64,000 nucleotides of DNA from an uncultured Lysobacteraceae bacterium (GTDB lineage: Bacteria > Pseudomonadota > Gammaproteobacteria > Xanthomonadales > Xanthomonadaceae). Both the position numbers and the translations under genes were made by a program. The DNA lies in assembly GCA_946480825.1 (NCBI GenBank), contig CAMLLG010000003.1, positions 1-64,000 of the forward strand, written 5' to 3'. The notes under the pieces were generated by a model. That model saw nothing but the letters and a program-made list of their open reading frames with translations, ran no database searches and was not told where the DNA came from. Shown here piece by piece: positions 38,435 through 47,590 of the stretch. Positions within the stretch are counted from its first letter, which is position 1, and the number at the start of each line of letters is the position of its first letter.

Positions 38435-40861
38435 ATGAACACCCTATTCCGTGAGTGGCTCTACGTATTGCGGCTGCTGGTCAAATCGCCCGTGGTCGCG
38501 TTGTTGACGATCCTGGTGTTCGCCACGGGGTTCGGGCTGGCGGTCTACATGTACGCCCTGCTCAAGATGTTCGCGTACGCCGAACTGCCTTTTCCGAACA
38601 GCGACCGCATCGTGACCATGGATGCGATCATCAACGGCGTGAACCAGGAAAACGGCCTGATTCCGCTGCACGATTATCGCTACTTCGCCGAACACCAGAA
38701 GAGCTTCGACATCTTTTTCCCCGGACGCGCGGGAGGCGTGCTCATCACCGCGGGCACCACCGCCATGCGCGCACGCGCGAACTACAGCGGCTCGGCCATG
38801 TTCTCGCTGACGGGCGTGAACCCCCAGCTCGGTCGCGCCTTCGGACCCGCCGATGAGCAGGCGGGGGCGCCTCCGGTGGCGATTCTGTCGCATCAGCTGT
38901 GGCAGCAGTTCTATGGCGGCGATCCGCGCATCATCGGCCGCACGGTCAAGATGCAGGATGTGCCGACGACCATCGTCGGGGTCATGCCCGAGGGCTTTCG
39001 CTTTCCCGTTTCCACCGAAGTGTGGTTGCCGTTCTCGGATCCGGGCGTCGTGCAGCCGGGCGACAAACCGCACGTGCATATCTACGGTCTGCTGAAACCC
39101 GGGGTTTCCATCGAGGATGCGATTCGCGACCTGCAAGGCCACGCCGGGTTGTTGGCGCAGACCTATCCCCAGACCAACAAGGGCCTCAGCGTCAATGCCT
39201 GGCCGTTCACGCAGGCGAACATGGAAGGTGCGATGGGGCTGGTCGCCGTCATGGCGAGTGCGACGGCCTTCATCCTGCTGCTGGTCTGCGTCAACGTCAT
39301 CAATCTGCTGATCGCGCGCGCCGGAGAACGGCAGAAGGAACTGGCCATCCGGGCGGCGCTCGGCGCTCCGCGTCATCGCCTGATCAGGCAGATGCTGCTC
39401 GAATCGATGTCCCTCGCCGTGGCGGGCGGGCTCGTCGGCCTGTTCTGTGCGGCATGGGCGATGGAATGGTCGCGCATCCAGTTCAACAGCCTCGGCGACA
39501 ACATCCCGTTCTGGTGGACGTTCAGCATCACCTGGGAAACGCTGCTGTTCGCCGGCGTGCTGGTGATGGGCCTCGGTCTGATCATCGGCGTATTGCCGGC
39601 CTGGAAGGCCAGCGGCGGCGACCTGACCGGGTTCCTGCGCGACGGCACCCGCGGAGCGCTGGGCCGACGCGTCGCCGGTTTCACGCGCGCGCTGGTCGGC
39701 GTCGAAATCCTGCTGTGCACCGCGCTGCTGATCGCTTCCGGCGTCCTGGTCCGCAACATGCACGTCAGCGAGAATGCGGACTACGGCGCGCAGACCGAGA
39801 ACGTGATCAGGGGACGCGTCAGCCTCGACCAGTCGATCGCATACAAGGATTCGGACGAGGCCGTGCTGCGTTTCGCCGAGACGGTCAAGCGTGAGCTCGA
39901 GTCGGATCTGGATCCCCGAACGGAAGCGGCGGTCGTCGCCAGCCTTCTGCCGGGTCAGTCCGGCCCGCTGTCTCCGGCCCTGAGCGAAACCATGGACGCT
40001 TCGGACAAGCAACTGCCGAGAATCCAGACCGTATCGGCCCTGCCCGGCTACTTCGAGGGTCTGAACATCCGCCTGATCGAAGGACGCAGCCTGCAATCGT
40101 CGGACAGCGCCAGCAGCATGCCGGTCGCGGTGATCAACGAGAGCATGGCTCGACAGTTCTGGCCGAACACGTCGGCGGTCGGAAAGCGGGTCAAACTCGA
40201 CCCCCAGGAGCCGAACAGCCCCTGGCTGACGGTGGTGGGTGTGAGCGAGCAGGTCGTGCATGGCCAGCCGAGCGCGAAGAACCGCGAGAAACCGGTGATC
40301 TATCTGCCGCTCAGCCAGCGCATGGAGCGCGAACTGACCGTCGCGGTGCGTTCGCCGCGCGAGGTGTCGGCGGAGTTCCTGAGCAGCGCGGTCGCACGCG
40401 CCGACGCAGGCGTTCCGGTCTGGGCGGTGGAGCCGCTCGCATCGGTGCTCAAGCGGAACAACAGCGGCACGCGCTTCATCAGCTGGCTGTTCGTCGCCTT
40501 CGCACTTCTGGGTCTGCTGCTGGCGGGCAGTGGCATCTATGCCATCACCGCGCGCTCCGTACAGCTTCGCACGCATGAGATCGGCGTCCGCCGCGCTCTG
40601 GGCGCGAACGAACGCCACGTCTTCAGCCTGCTGTTCAAGGAAAGCGGCAAGCAACTGGCGATCGGCTCCATCGTCGGGCTGATTCTGGGCGCCCTGATGA
40701 TCAAGCTGCTGTCGGAGGTGATCTACGATTTCCGCGGCGAAGCGCCGGTCCTGTTCGTCTCGGTCGTGGCGCTGCTGACGGCGGTCGTGGGCGTGGCGAC
40801 CCTGGTTCCCGCGCTGCGCGCGATCCGGGTATCGCCGAACGTGGCGCTGCACTACGAATAG
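38435..40861 (+). CDS. Duplicated FtsX-fold (ADOP-type) ABC permease
   Basis: An 808-residue inner-membrane permease with two FtsX units. One membrane segment near the N-terminus (VALLTILVFATGFGLAVYMYALL), a large MacB-like periplasmic domain (PVAILSHQLWQQFYGGDPRIIG, then TTIVGVMPEGFRFP), three segments around residues 270-390, a further segment near 415, a second periplasmic domain, and a final triplet (WLFVAFALLGLLLAG to the C-terminus). The layout is that of the large permeases first described in Acidobacteria and common in Lysobacter. It follows the ATPase gene by one base and should work with it and the adaptor. The stop is followed by a strong hairpin before the regulator gene. Confidence 0.9.
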   Translation: MNTLFREWLYVLRLLVKSPVVALLTILVFATGFGLAVYMYALLKMFAYAELPFPNSDRIVTMDAIINGVNQENGLIPLHDYRYFAEHQKSFDIFFPGRAGGVLITAGTTAMRARANYSGSAMFSLTGVNPQLGRAFGPADEQAGAPPVAILSHQLWQQFYGGDPRIIGRTVKMQDVPTTIVGVMPEGFRFPVSTEVWLPFSDPGVVQPGDKPHVHIYGLLKPGVSIEDAIRDLQGHAGLLAQTYPQTNKGLSVNAWPFTQANMEGAMGLVAVMASATAFILLLVCVNVINLLIARAGERQKELAIRAALGAPRHRLIRQMLLESMSLAVAGGLVGLFCAAWAMEWSRIQFNSLGDNIPFWWTFSITWETLLFAGVLVMGLGLIIGVLPAWKASGGDLTGFLRDGTRGALGRRVAGFTRALVGVEILLCTALLIASGVLVRNMHVSENADYGAQTENVIRGRVSLDQSIAYKDSDEAVLRFAETVKRELESDLDPRTEAAVVASLLPGQSGPLSPALSETMDASDKQLPRIQTVSALPGYFEGLNIRLIEGRSLQSSDSASSMPVAVINESMARQFWPNTSAVGKRVKLDPQEPNSPWLTVVGVSEQVVHGQPSAKNREKPVIYLPLSQRMERELTVAVRSPREVSAEFLSSAVARADAGVPVWAVEPLASVLKRNNSGTRFISWLFVAFALLGLLLAGSGIYAITARSVQLRTHEIGVRRALGANERHVFSLLFKESGKQLAIGSIVGLILGALMIKLLSEVIYDFRGEAPVLFVSVVALLTAVVGVATLVPALRAIRVSPNVALHYE

Positions 40862-40900
40862 GTCGCCGATGGTGGCGGTGATTCGGGACATCAACACAAG

Positions 40901-40928
40901 GCCGAGCCGCCGGAGATGGCGGCTCGGC
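40901..40928 (+). other. Intercistronic perfect stem-loop
   Basis: An 11-bp perfect, very GC-rich stem (GCCGAGCCGCC paired with GGCGGCTCGGC) around a six-base loop, between permease stop and response-regulator start. Only two T follow, so it is not a typical terminator. It ends just before the AGGAAGAGG ribosome site of the regulator and may set relative expression or protect the exporter mRNA. Confidence 0.7.
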
Positions 40929-40945
40929 TTCAGGAAGAGGTGAAT

Positions 40946-42316
40946 ATGCTCTCAACTCACATTCTCGTCGCGGACGACGACGAAAACATCCAGAAGGCAT
41001 TGCACCTGCTGCTGAAAAGGGAAGGGTATTCCGTAGCGGTGGCGAGCAGTCCCGAGGAGATCATCGCCGCGATCAGGCGACAGGGGCATTCCCTGCTGCT
41101 GATCGACCTCAACTTCCAGCGCGACACCACGTCCGGAGCGGAGGGGCTCGCCCTGCTTCCGCAGATTCGCGCGCTGGATCCCGACCTGCCCATCGTCGTC
41201 ATGACAGGCTGGGCGAGCATCGAACTGGCCGTGGAGGCGATCCGCAGAGGCGCCAGCGATTTCATCGAGAAGCCCTGGGACAACACCCGGCTGCTCGCCA
41301 TCGTGAAGAACCTCGTCGAACTGCATCGCGGGCGCAAAACGACGGCGCGGCTCCGCGAGGAGAACACGGTGCTGCGGAAGCAGCAGACGCACAGGCACTG
41401 GATCGCTTCGTCCCCCGCCATGCAGAAGATCATGGACGTGGTCGATCAGGTCGCCGAGGCCGATATCAATATTCTGCTGACCGGCGAGAACGGCACCGGC
41501 AAGAGCCAATTGGCCGCACTCATACACGACCGCTCACTGCGGCATGCGAAGCCCTTCGTGACGGTCAACATGGGTTCGATCCCGGACGGGATGTTCGAAA
41601 GCGAACTCTACGGCCACACCAAGGGGGCCTTCACCGACGCGCGTACCGACAGGATGGGACGATTCGAGATCGCCGAGGGCGGCACGCTGTTCCTGGACGA
41701 GATCGGGAATCTCCCGCCTTCGCAGCAGGCCAAACTGCTGCACGCGCTGGAGACCGGCCAGTTCGAGAAACTGGGTTCGAGCCACAGCCGCTTCGCCGAT
41801 GTGCGCATCATCACCGCCACCAATGCGGATCTGCCGGCGCTGATCAAGGACGGCAGTTTTCGACAGGACCTGCTGTATCGCCTGAACGGTATCGAGATCC
41901 GCCTTCCGCCGTTGCGGGAGCGCAAAAGCGAGATCCTCCATCTCGCCGAGTCCTATCTCAAACTGCATGCGACGAAATACGGCCGCTCGATCTCGGGCTT
42001 CACCGCCGTCGCGCAGTCGGCGCTGCTCGAATACGAATGGCCGGGCAACGTGCGTGAGCTGAATCACGTCGTGGAGCGCGCCACGCTGCTCGCGCGCGGC
42101 AATCATCTCGATGTCGCCGAACTCGGGCTGCAGCCGCCGCTGGCGACGCGCATGCCGACGATGGAGCGATGGGAAGACCTCACGCTCGAGGATGCCGAGA
42201 AACAGCTGCTGCAGATCGCGCTCCGCCAGCATACCGGCAGCGTCAAGGCGGCCGCCAAAAAATTGGGTATTTCCCGATCCGCCTTTTACCGCCGCCTCGA
42301 AAAGCACGGGTATTGA
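40946..42316 (+). CDS. NtrC-family response regulator (REC-AAA+-HTH) with GAFTDA
   Basis: A 456-residue regulator. The receiver domain has the acidic pocket DDD at 10-12, phosphoacceptor Asp 54 (LLIDLNF) and Lys in EKPWD. The AAA+ domain has Walker A GENGTGKS (about 177-184), the sigma-54 contact loop GAFTDA (about 228) instead of GAFTGA, Walker B GTLFLDEIG and arginine-finger region FRQDLLYRLN. A Fis-type helix-turn-helix closes the protein (GSVKAAAKKLGISRSAFYRRL). Start ATG 40946 is chosen for the AGGAAGAGG immediately upstream. The kinase gene follows after 6 bp. The near-perfect sigma-54 promoter at the head of this operon is its obvious target. The G-to-D change might weaken sigma-54 contact, but I recall the same variant in other regulators linked to such permeases. 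Confidence 0.93.
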   Translation: MLSTHILVADDDENIQKALHLLLKREGYSVAVASSPEEIIAAIRRQGHSLLLIDLNFQRDTTSGAEGLALLPQIRALDPDLPIVVMTGWASIELAVEAIRRGASDFIEKPWDNTRLLAIVKNLVELHRGRKTTARLREENTVLRKQQTHRHWIASSPAMQKIMDVVDQVAEADINILLTGENGTGKSQLAALIHDRSLRHAKPFVTVNMGSIPDGMFESELYGHTKGAFTDARTDRMGRFEIAEGGTLFLDEIGNLPPSQQAKLLHALETGQFEKLGSSHSRFADVRIITATNADLPALIKDGSFRQDLLYRLNGIEIRLPPLRERKSEILHLAESYLKLHATKYGRSISGFTAVAQSALLEYEWPGNVRELNHVVERATLLARGNHLDVAELGLQPPLATRMPTMERWEDLTLEDAEKQLLQIALRQHTGSVKAAAKKLGISRSAFYRRLEKHGY

Positions 42317-42322
42317 TCGCCG

Positions 42323-43681
42323 ATGTCGCCGGCTTTCGAAACTCGGTTGTGCATGCTCGTGTTGGTCGGAGGGCTGCCGTCGCTGACGGCCGCCGCGGTC
42401 GCGGTGTTCCATCTGCCTCTGTCACCCTATCCCAAGGCATTGCTGCTGTCGTTGCTGGCATGCATTCTCGTCGCGTGCGCTGCGGCGGTTCGCAACCGGG
42501 TGCGTTTCCATCTGTTGACGCTGGTGAACCTCACCGAGGCGGTGCGCCTGGGCGAATACATGTTGCGCGGATCGCACGGCCGTCGCCACGATGCCATGGG
42601 CACCCTGGTCACCAACATCAACGCCATCGCCGGAACCCTGCAACAGCAGCGTCTGGAGACGCAGGAAACGCGACATCTGCTGAACAAGGTCCTCGCGGAA
42701 GTGGACGTGGCGATCCTCGCTTTCGACCCATCGCTCAAGCTCAGGCTCGCGAACAACATGGCGCTGCGATTGTTCGCGCTGGAAGAGCACGAAGCCATCG
42801 GCAAGCCCAGCAGCGCGCTCGGGATGGACTTTCTGCTCTCCGACGACGATGCGTCCGGCGAGGCGTTCGAATACGACTTTCCCGGCGCGAGCGGCACCTG
42901 GCGAATCCTGCGCAGCCAGCACCTCGAACACGGCGACTCTTTCAGGCTGCTGTTCATCGTCGATATCCGCGCCGCACTGCGTGCCGAAGAACTGAATGTC
43001 TGGAAGCGCCTGATCCAGGTGATCAGTCACGAAGTCAACAATTCGATCACGCCCATCATTTCCCTCAGCGCCACGATCCAGTCGCTGCTGAGCGAAGCCG
43101 CGCTCGACGACGAACTCGCCAGGGAATTGAACGGTGCGCTGGAATTGATCGCGCAACGTTCCCAGCATCTTCATCATTTCGTCCGCCGCTATGCGGAAAT
43201 GGCCCGACTGCCGGCGCCCAACAAGAGACTGACCGATATCTCGCCATTGCTGTCGAGACTTCCGACGCTGGTCTCCGACACGGACGTGACGCTCGACCTT
43301 CCGTCAGGCCCGATGCTCGCTTACTGCGATCCAGTGCAACTGGATCTCGTGCTGGTCAATCTGATGAAGAATGCCCGCGAAGCGATGATCGACGCCGGCG
43401 TCATATCGGTGCGCTGCTGGCAGGAAAATGCGTTCTGGCAGCTGGAAATCCGCGACGAGGGCGTTGGCGTGACCAACCCCGGCAATCTGTTCGTTCCCTT
43501 CTATTCGACCAAGAAGAACGGCAACGGAATCGGACTGATCGTATCGCGGCAGATCGTCGAGTCGCACGGAGGCAGCCTCGGATTGCGCAATCGGACCGAC
43601 CGCCCGGGCTGCATCGCGGAACTCCGGTTGCCCAAACCCACCTTCATGCAATTGAATCACCACGGGGTGGATGCGCATTGA
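42323..43681 (+). CDS. NtrY-like membrane sensor histidine kinase
   Basis: A 452-residue kinase. Two membrane helices fill the first 60 residues with almost no periplasmic loop between them, which suggests sensing within or at the membrane. A PAS-like domain follows (about 125-215, VDVAILAFDPSLKLRLANNMALRLF). The catalytic core has the H-box VISHEVNNSITPI (His about 236), N-box NLMKNAREAM, G1 DEGVGV, and G2 GNGIGL. It is encoded 6 bp after the response regulator and is surely its partner. With the exporter genes upstream, it may sense envelope stress or the product itself; that is inference. Confidence 0.92.
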   Translation: MSPAFETRLCMLVLVGGLPSLTAAAVAVFHLPLSPYPKALLLSLLACILVACAAAVRNRVRFHLLTLVNLTEAVRLGEYMLRGSHGRRHDAMGTLVTNINAIAGTLQQQRLETQETRHLLNKVLAEVDVAILAFDPSLKLRLANNMALRLFALEEHEAIGKPSSALGMDFLLSDDDASGEAFEYDFPGASGTWRILRSQHLEHGDSFRLLFIVDIRAALRAEELNVWKRLIQVISHEVNNSITPIISLSATIQSLLSEAALDDELARELNGALELIAQRSQHLHHFVRRYAEMARLPAPNKRLTDISPLLSRLPTLVSDTDVTLDLPSGPMLAYCDPVQLDLVLVNLMKNAREAMIDAGVISVRCWQENAFWQLEIRDEGVGVTNPGNLFVPFYSTKKNGNGIGLIVSRQIVESHGGSLGLRNRTDRPGCIAELRLPKPTFMQLNHHGVDAH

Positions 43682-44175
43682 TCGCACGGTGGTGACTTCG
43701 CGAAGACATCGGCCTGAAATCGCCTCGCCGCACTGACGAGCAAACACCGACGAGACGACTGATGCCCCGCTTCAGCTGGCGGGATGACCAGGAGTCCGGG
43801 CACCGTTCTCCCATGTTCGAGTCGCTCCGCATCGGCTGGCGGCCTCGATCCGCCCGACGTTTCTCCGGTGTCTCTCGTCGTGTTCGCGGCGGCATGGTCC
43901 GATCGGTGCCCATGCTTGCGCTCGACTTGCGCTCGATCGGAGGGCGCTGCGGTTGCGATCGCGCCCGACTCCCGCAGTTCTGCCGGCGGCAACATCGTTT
44001 CGATGTCCGGCCCCATGGCGTCTGCGCGTGCCTGAACGCTTCGCGAAAGTTCCCGAACCGGGAAGTTTAGTATTAAGGAATCGTTATGCGGCAATCCTGA
44101 GAATGCGCTTCACCGACGCGGTTCCCCACATCTCTCGCCGCAGCGGCCCAATAACAATCACGAGGTTCTTCTTTC
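43682..44175. other. Intergenic region before the Ax21-type genes
   Basis: About 490 bp without a supported gene. Reading frames on both strands lack plausible starts and codon bias. It contains a short inverted repeat (44050-44064) and then an AT-rich patch (44065-44090) where a promoter for the first Ax21-type gene probably lies, but no -35/-10 pair stands out. Confidence 0.7.
44050..44064. promoter_or_regulatory. Inverted repeat, candidate operator
   Basis: TTCCCG and CGGGAA around AAC, directly before the AT-rich patch upstream of the Ax21-type gene at 44176. Short, so it could be chance. Confidence 0.3.
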
Positions 44176-44733
44176 ATGAAGCGTACTCTTCTCGCCTTGA
44201 CCCTCCTCGCTGCCCTGCCGTTCGCCGCCTCTGCGGCCGAGGGCGTCTCCTACAACTACGTCCAGGGCGGCTATGTCGCGACCGAAGGCGACGGCACCGC
44301 GGACGCCGACGGTTTCGGCATCGACGGCTCGGTGGCGGTGCACGACAACTTCCACCTCTTCGGCGGCTTCAACCAGCAGGAAGTCGACAACACGAACGTC
44401 GACATCGACCAGTGGAAGCTCGGCGTCGGCTACAACTACGGCATCACCGACAAGGCCGACCTGGTCACCCGCATCGCCTACGAGAAGCTCGACGCCGGCA
44501 GCAATCTCGACTTCGACGGCTACAGCGCCGAAGTCGGCGTACGCGGTGCGTTGGGCAGCAAGTTCGAGGCCTATGCGATGGCCGGTTACGAGGATTACGA
44601 GCAGTTCGACGGCGACTTCTACGGTCGCGTCGGCGCGCAGGTGAAGTTCAACGACAACTGGGGCGTGAATGGCGACGTCAAGTTCGCCGACGGCGATGCC
44701 CAGTGGTTCGTCGGCCCGCGCTTCAGCTGGTGA
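44176..44733 (+). CDS. Ax21-family outer-membrane beta-barrel protein
   Basis: A 185-residue precursor with a clear signal peptide (cleavage after about residue 20, AASA-AEG) and alternating strands ending in the terminal aromatic typical of outer-membrane barrels (WFVGPRFSW). The mature sequence (GVSYNYVQGGYV, DQWKLGVGYNYGI, FYGRVGAQVKFNDNWGVNGDVK) closely follows the Ax21 family of Xanthomonas and Stenotrophomonas, small secreted or outer-membrane proteins whose early proposed signalling role was withdrawn. GAGG lies ten bases before the ATG. First of three tandem paralogs; a terminator about 100 bp downstream makes it a separate unit. Confidence 0.88.
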   Translation: MKRTLLALTLLAALPFAASAAEGVSYNYVQGGYVATEGDGTADADGFGIDGSVAVHDNFHLFGGFNQQEVDNTNVDIDQWKLGVGYNYGITDKADLVTRIAYEKLDAGSNLDFDGYSAEVGVRGALGSKFEAYAMAGYEDYEQFDGDFYGRVGAQVKFNDNWGVNGDVKFADGDAQWFVGPRFSW

Positions 44734-44835
44734 TCCGGTCGCTCTCCGGAGCGTCCAGCACAACTCCCCGTGCAGGGCCGGCGTAGCCCCTCGACATACG
44801 CCGTTTTCGCGACTCCTTCCCCTGAGTCGCCTTGG

Positions 44836-44860
44836 AAGCCCGGCGCAAGCCGGGCTTTCT
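44836..44860 (+). terminator. Rho-independent terminator
   Basis: Nine-base-pair stem AAGCCCGGC/GCCGGGCTT around GCAA, followed by TCT. It closes the first Ax21-type unit. Confidence 0.8.
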
Positions 44861-44899
44861 CGTGTCCGCGAATCGGGCTCTCCGTCGCGCGTCAAGCCG

Positions 44900-44927
44900 T
44901 TGCAACACATCAAGATTTCGTTAAGAT
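44900..44927 (+). promoter_or_regulatory. Sigma-70-type promoter candidate
   Basis: TTGCAA (44900-44905), 16-base spacer, TAAGAT (44922-44927), each matching four of six consensus bases. Transcription would start near 44934, giving a leader of about 50 bases before the second Ax21-type gene. Confidence 0.5.
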
Positions 44928-44982
44928 GCCCGCGCCGCACTGCCGGCAGATTCGCTTATTTCCAAATAAATCAGGGGTTTGA

Positions 44983-45567
44983 ATGAAGAAGCACCTTTCG
45001 CTGGCCATCGCGCTGGCCTGCGCTCCCTTTGCCGCATCCGCGGGTGAGTTGAGCTACAACTACGTCGAACTCGGCTACAGCGAGTCGACCCTCAAGACCG
45101 GTTCCGGCGATTTCGACGGCGACGGCTTCGCGATCAAGGGCTCGATGGCCTTCGGCGACAAGTTCTACGGCGCCATCGGCGTGCACGAAGACAAGCTGTA
45201 TGACGACAGCCTGGAACCGTGGGAACTCACTGGCGGTTACCGCGCGCAGCTGGCCGAAGGCACCGACTTCGTCGCCGAAATCAGCTACATCGGCGTGAAT
45301 TCCGAAGTGTTCGGCGACGATTACCACAACGATGGCTACCGCGCGGCTGCGGGCGTGCGTTCGGCGATCGGCGACCACGTCGAGCTCGGCGGCAAGGTCA
45401 CCTGGACCGACGTCGAAAATATGGACGATGTGGTCGGTGCGAACGTGAACATCCACGTCAAGTTCAACCAGACCTGGGGCGTGTACGGCCAGTACCACTA
45501 CAACGAGTACAACTTCCTGGGCGCCGACGTGGACAACTGGCAGATCGGCGTCCGCGCCAGCTTCTGA
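44983..45567 (+). CDS. Ax21-family outer-membrane beta-barrel protein, paralog 2
   Basis: A 194-residue precursor: signal peptide ending about AASA-GEL, then LSYNYVELGYSES and repeated amphipathic strands to the terminal WQIGVRASF. It shares layout and motifs with its neighbours on either side but has diverged strongly in the loops. The start has AGGGG six bases upstream. Own promoter and terminator, so the three genes can be regulated separately. Role beyond an outer-membrane or secreted barrel is unknown. Confidence 0.85.
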   Translation: MKKHLSLAIALACAPFAASAGELSYNYVELGYSESTLKTGSGDFDGDGFAIKGSMAFGDKFYGAIGVHEDKLYDDSLEPWELTGGYRAQLAEGTDFVAEISYIGVNSEVFGDDYHNDGYRAAAGVRSAIGDHVELGGKVTWTDVENMDDVVGANVNIHVKFNQTWGVYGQYHYNEYNFLGADVDNWQIGVRASF

Positions 45568-45642
45568 TCCGGAGCCGTCAGGTCAGGATTGTCGGCTCGC
45601 GGCCGTCACGCCGGAGCCGGCGGTCCCACCGTTCTGATGTCG

Positions 45643-45666
45643 AAAGCCCGGCTTCGGCCGGGCTTT
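45643..45666 (+). terminator. Rho-independent terminator
   Basis: Ten-base-pair stem AAAGCCCGGC/GCCGGGCTTT with a stable TTCG loop. It follows the second Ax21-type gene; the T-run is short. Confidence 0.8.
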
Positions 45667-45824
45667 CGCGTTGGCGGCGCGACGATGGGTCGACGCGCAC
45701 GATGAAACCCCATGAAACCGGGCCCCGGAAGAGCCAAACCGGGCGCGGCTTGGGTACACTGCCCAGCCGCGCCGGGCGCGGACAGGGACATCCACCGATT
45801 TCACAGCTCTTTCTGGGGAGATTC

Positions 45825-46418
45825 ATGAAGAAGCCACTTGCGGCCGCACTCCTGCTGGCCTGCCTGCCTTTCGCGGCCTCGGCCCGCGACAGCCTGGGGA
45901 GTTTCACCTATGTCGAGGGCGGCGTTCAGCGCGTCACCGTCGATTTCGGGACCCCCGGCAGTGACAAACTCGATTTCGACGGGGCCGGCGTTCGCGGCTC
46001 GATCGAACTGTCCGACAATTTCTACATCCACGGCGGTTATGCCTGGGCGCGCAACGGCGATCTCGTCGTCGACATCGACGCCCGCCAGATCCAGGCCGGT
46101 CTGGGCTATCGCCACAGCATCTTCGACAACGCCGACCTGATCGCCGAAGCCGGCTTCCAGCACACCCAGCTCGACGCCGACGGCGTCCGCGACAATCTGG
46201 ACGCGGCCCGTCTCTCGGTGGGTCTGCGCGGCGCGCTGAGCAACAACTTCGAAGGCTGGGTGAAGGCCAGCTACGTCGACGGCAGCGATTACGACGGCGA
46301 ATTCAGCGGCACCCTCGGCGCCCAGTTCATCATCAACGAAACCTGGGGCGTGGTCGGCGAAATCGAAGCCGGCGATCTGACCTCGCAGTACCTGATCGGC
46401 GTGCGCGCGAGCTTCTGA
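45825..46418 (+). CDS. Ax21-family outer-membrane beta-barrel protein, paralog 3
   Basis: A 197-residue precursor with signal peptide MKKPLAAALLLACLPFAASA, then FTYVEGGVQRVTVDF and strands ending YLIGVRASF, the same terminus as paralog 2. The frame is open about 200 codons upstream, but GGGGAG seven bases before ATG 45825 and the signal peptide fix the start. More acidic than the other two. Terminator 33 bp after the stop. Confidence 0.85.
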   Translation: MKKPLAAALLLACLPFAASARDSLGSFTYVEGGVQRVTVDFGTPGSDKLDFDGAGVRGSIELSDNFYIHGGYAWARNGDLVVDIDARQIQAGLGYRHSIFDNADLIAEAGFQHTQLDADGVRDNLDAARLSVGLRGALSNNFEGWVKASYVDGSDYDGEFSGTLGAQFIINETWGVVGEIEAGDLTSQYLIGVRASF

Positions 46419-46450
46419 CCGCGCTTCGCCGAGGCATTCTCGAAAAACGG

Positions 46451-46475
46451 AAAGCCCGGCTTCGGCCGGGCTTTT
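46451..46475 (+). terminator. Rho-independent terminator
   Basis: Same hairpin as after paralog 2 (AAAGCCCGGC/GCCGGGCTTT, TTCG loop) but with a five-T tail. Lies between convergent genes and could also serve gpsA. Confidence 0.85.
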
Positions 46476-46503
46476 TCGTGGGCGCGCGACATTGGGCGCG
46501 GCC

Positions 46504-47568
46504 TCAATCGCCGAACAAGCCCTGCGGATATTCCGGCTTCTGCTCGCGCGCCATCAGCCGCCTGAGGCCGTCCACGGGCGTGATGTCGCCCTTGAGGACA
46601 TCGCGCACGGTGCTGGAGATCGGCAGTTCGATGCCGTGGCGCGCCGCCTGACGCATCACTTCCTCGGCGGTCTGGATCGATTCCACCACCTGGCCGATCT
46701 CGCGCACCGCGTCGTCGATCGACTGTCCGCGGCCGAGCGCGAGGCCCAGACGGCGGTTGCGCGACAGATCGCCGGTGCAGGTGAGCACGAGGTCGCCGAG
46801 GCCCGCGAGGCCCATCAGGGTCTCGGCCTTGCCACCGATGGCGACGTTGAGGCGCAGCATCTCGTTGAGGCCGCGGGTGATGAGGCCGGCGCGGGCGTTG
46901 AGACCCAGCGCCATGCCGTCGGCGACGCCGGTGGCGACCGCGAGCACGTTCTTCATCGCGCCGCCGAGCTCAGCGCCGAGCATGTCCTCGCCCGTGTAGG
47001 CGCGGAACGCAGGGCCGTGCAGGGCATCGGCGACCTGCTGGGCGAAATCGGCGCTGCCGGGATGCGCGCCGTCGGCATGCACGGTGAGCGCGGTCGGCAG
47101 CCCGGCGGCGACTTCCTTCGCGAACGACGGACCCGTGACGACCGCCAGCGGAACGTCGTCGGGCAGGATGCCGCCCGCGACTTCATGCAGGAAACGGCCG
47201 GAGCCCGGCTCGAATCCCTTGGTCGCCCAGGACACGCCGGCGTGGGCGGGCCGCAACGGCGCGAGCGCGTGCAGGGTTTCGGCGAAGGCGTGCGAAGGCA
47301 CCACCATCAGCACCAGATCGCAACCGTCGAGCGCGGCGGCGAGATCGGTGGTGGCGCGCAGGGTGTCGGGCAGCGGAATCCCCGGCAGATAGCGGGGATT
47401 CTCGTGGCGGGCGTCGATCGCCGCGACGGTCGCGGCGTCGCGCCCCCACAGCACCGTGGCATGGCCGTGGCGGGCGATCAGCGCCGCCAGGGCCGTGCCC
47501 CAGGAGCCGGCGCCGAGGACGGCGACGGCGGGTTTCGCGGTCTCGCGATCGGAAGGATCGGACGACAT
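46504..47568 (-). CDS. gpsA: Glycerol-3-phosphate dehydrogenase [NAD(P)+]
   Basis: A 354-residue cytosolic enzyme that reduces dihydroxyacetone phosphate to sn-glycerol 3-phosphate, the backbone of phospholipids. Motifs: Rossmann loop [14 protein letters not shown] near the N-terminus, the substrate segment with Lys in [13 protein letters not shown], and the conserved [13 protein letters not shown] and SRNRRLG. Length is normal. ATG 47568 is chosen because the homologous part begins there; the longer frame overlaps secB. It follows secB by 22 bp, the same order as in Xanthomonas. Confidence 0.96.
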   Translation of the reverse strand: MSSDPSDRETAKPAVAVLGAGSWGTALAALIARHGHATVLWGRDAATVAAIDARHENPRYLPGIPLPDTLRATTDLAAALDGCDLVLMVVPSHAFAETLHALAPLRPAHAGVSWATKGFEPGSGRFLHEVAGGILPDDVPLAVVTGPSFAKEVAAGLPTALTVHADGAHPGSADFAQQVADALHGPAFRAYTGEDMLGAELGGAMKNVLAVATGVADGMALGLNARAGLITRGLNEMLRLNVAIGGKAETLMGLAGLGDLVLTCTGDLSRNRRLGLALGRGQSIDDAVREIGQVVESIQTAEEVMRQAARHGIELPISSTVRDVLKGDITPVDGLRRLMAREQKPEYPQGLFGD

Positions 47569-47590
47569 GCGCGGGATCGGGGTCGCGCCG

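Noticed and set aside
40901..40928. The hairpin as a rho-independent terminator
   Set aside because: Only two T follow, and the regulator genes downstream have no visible promoter of their own.
43657..44094. A minus-strand frame of 145 codons after the kinase gene
   Set aside because: No ribosome site, no homology, weak codon bias, overlaps the kinase 3' end.
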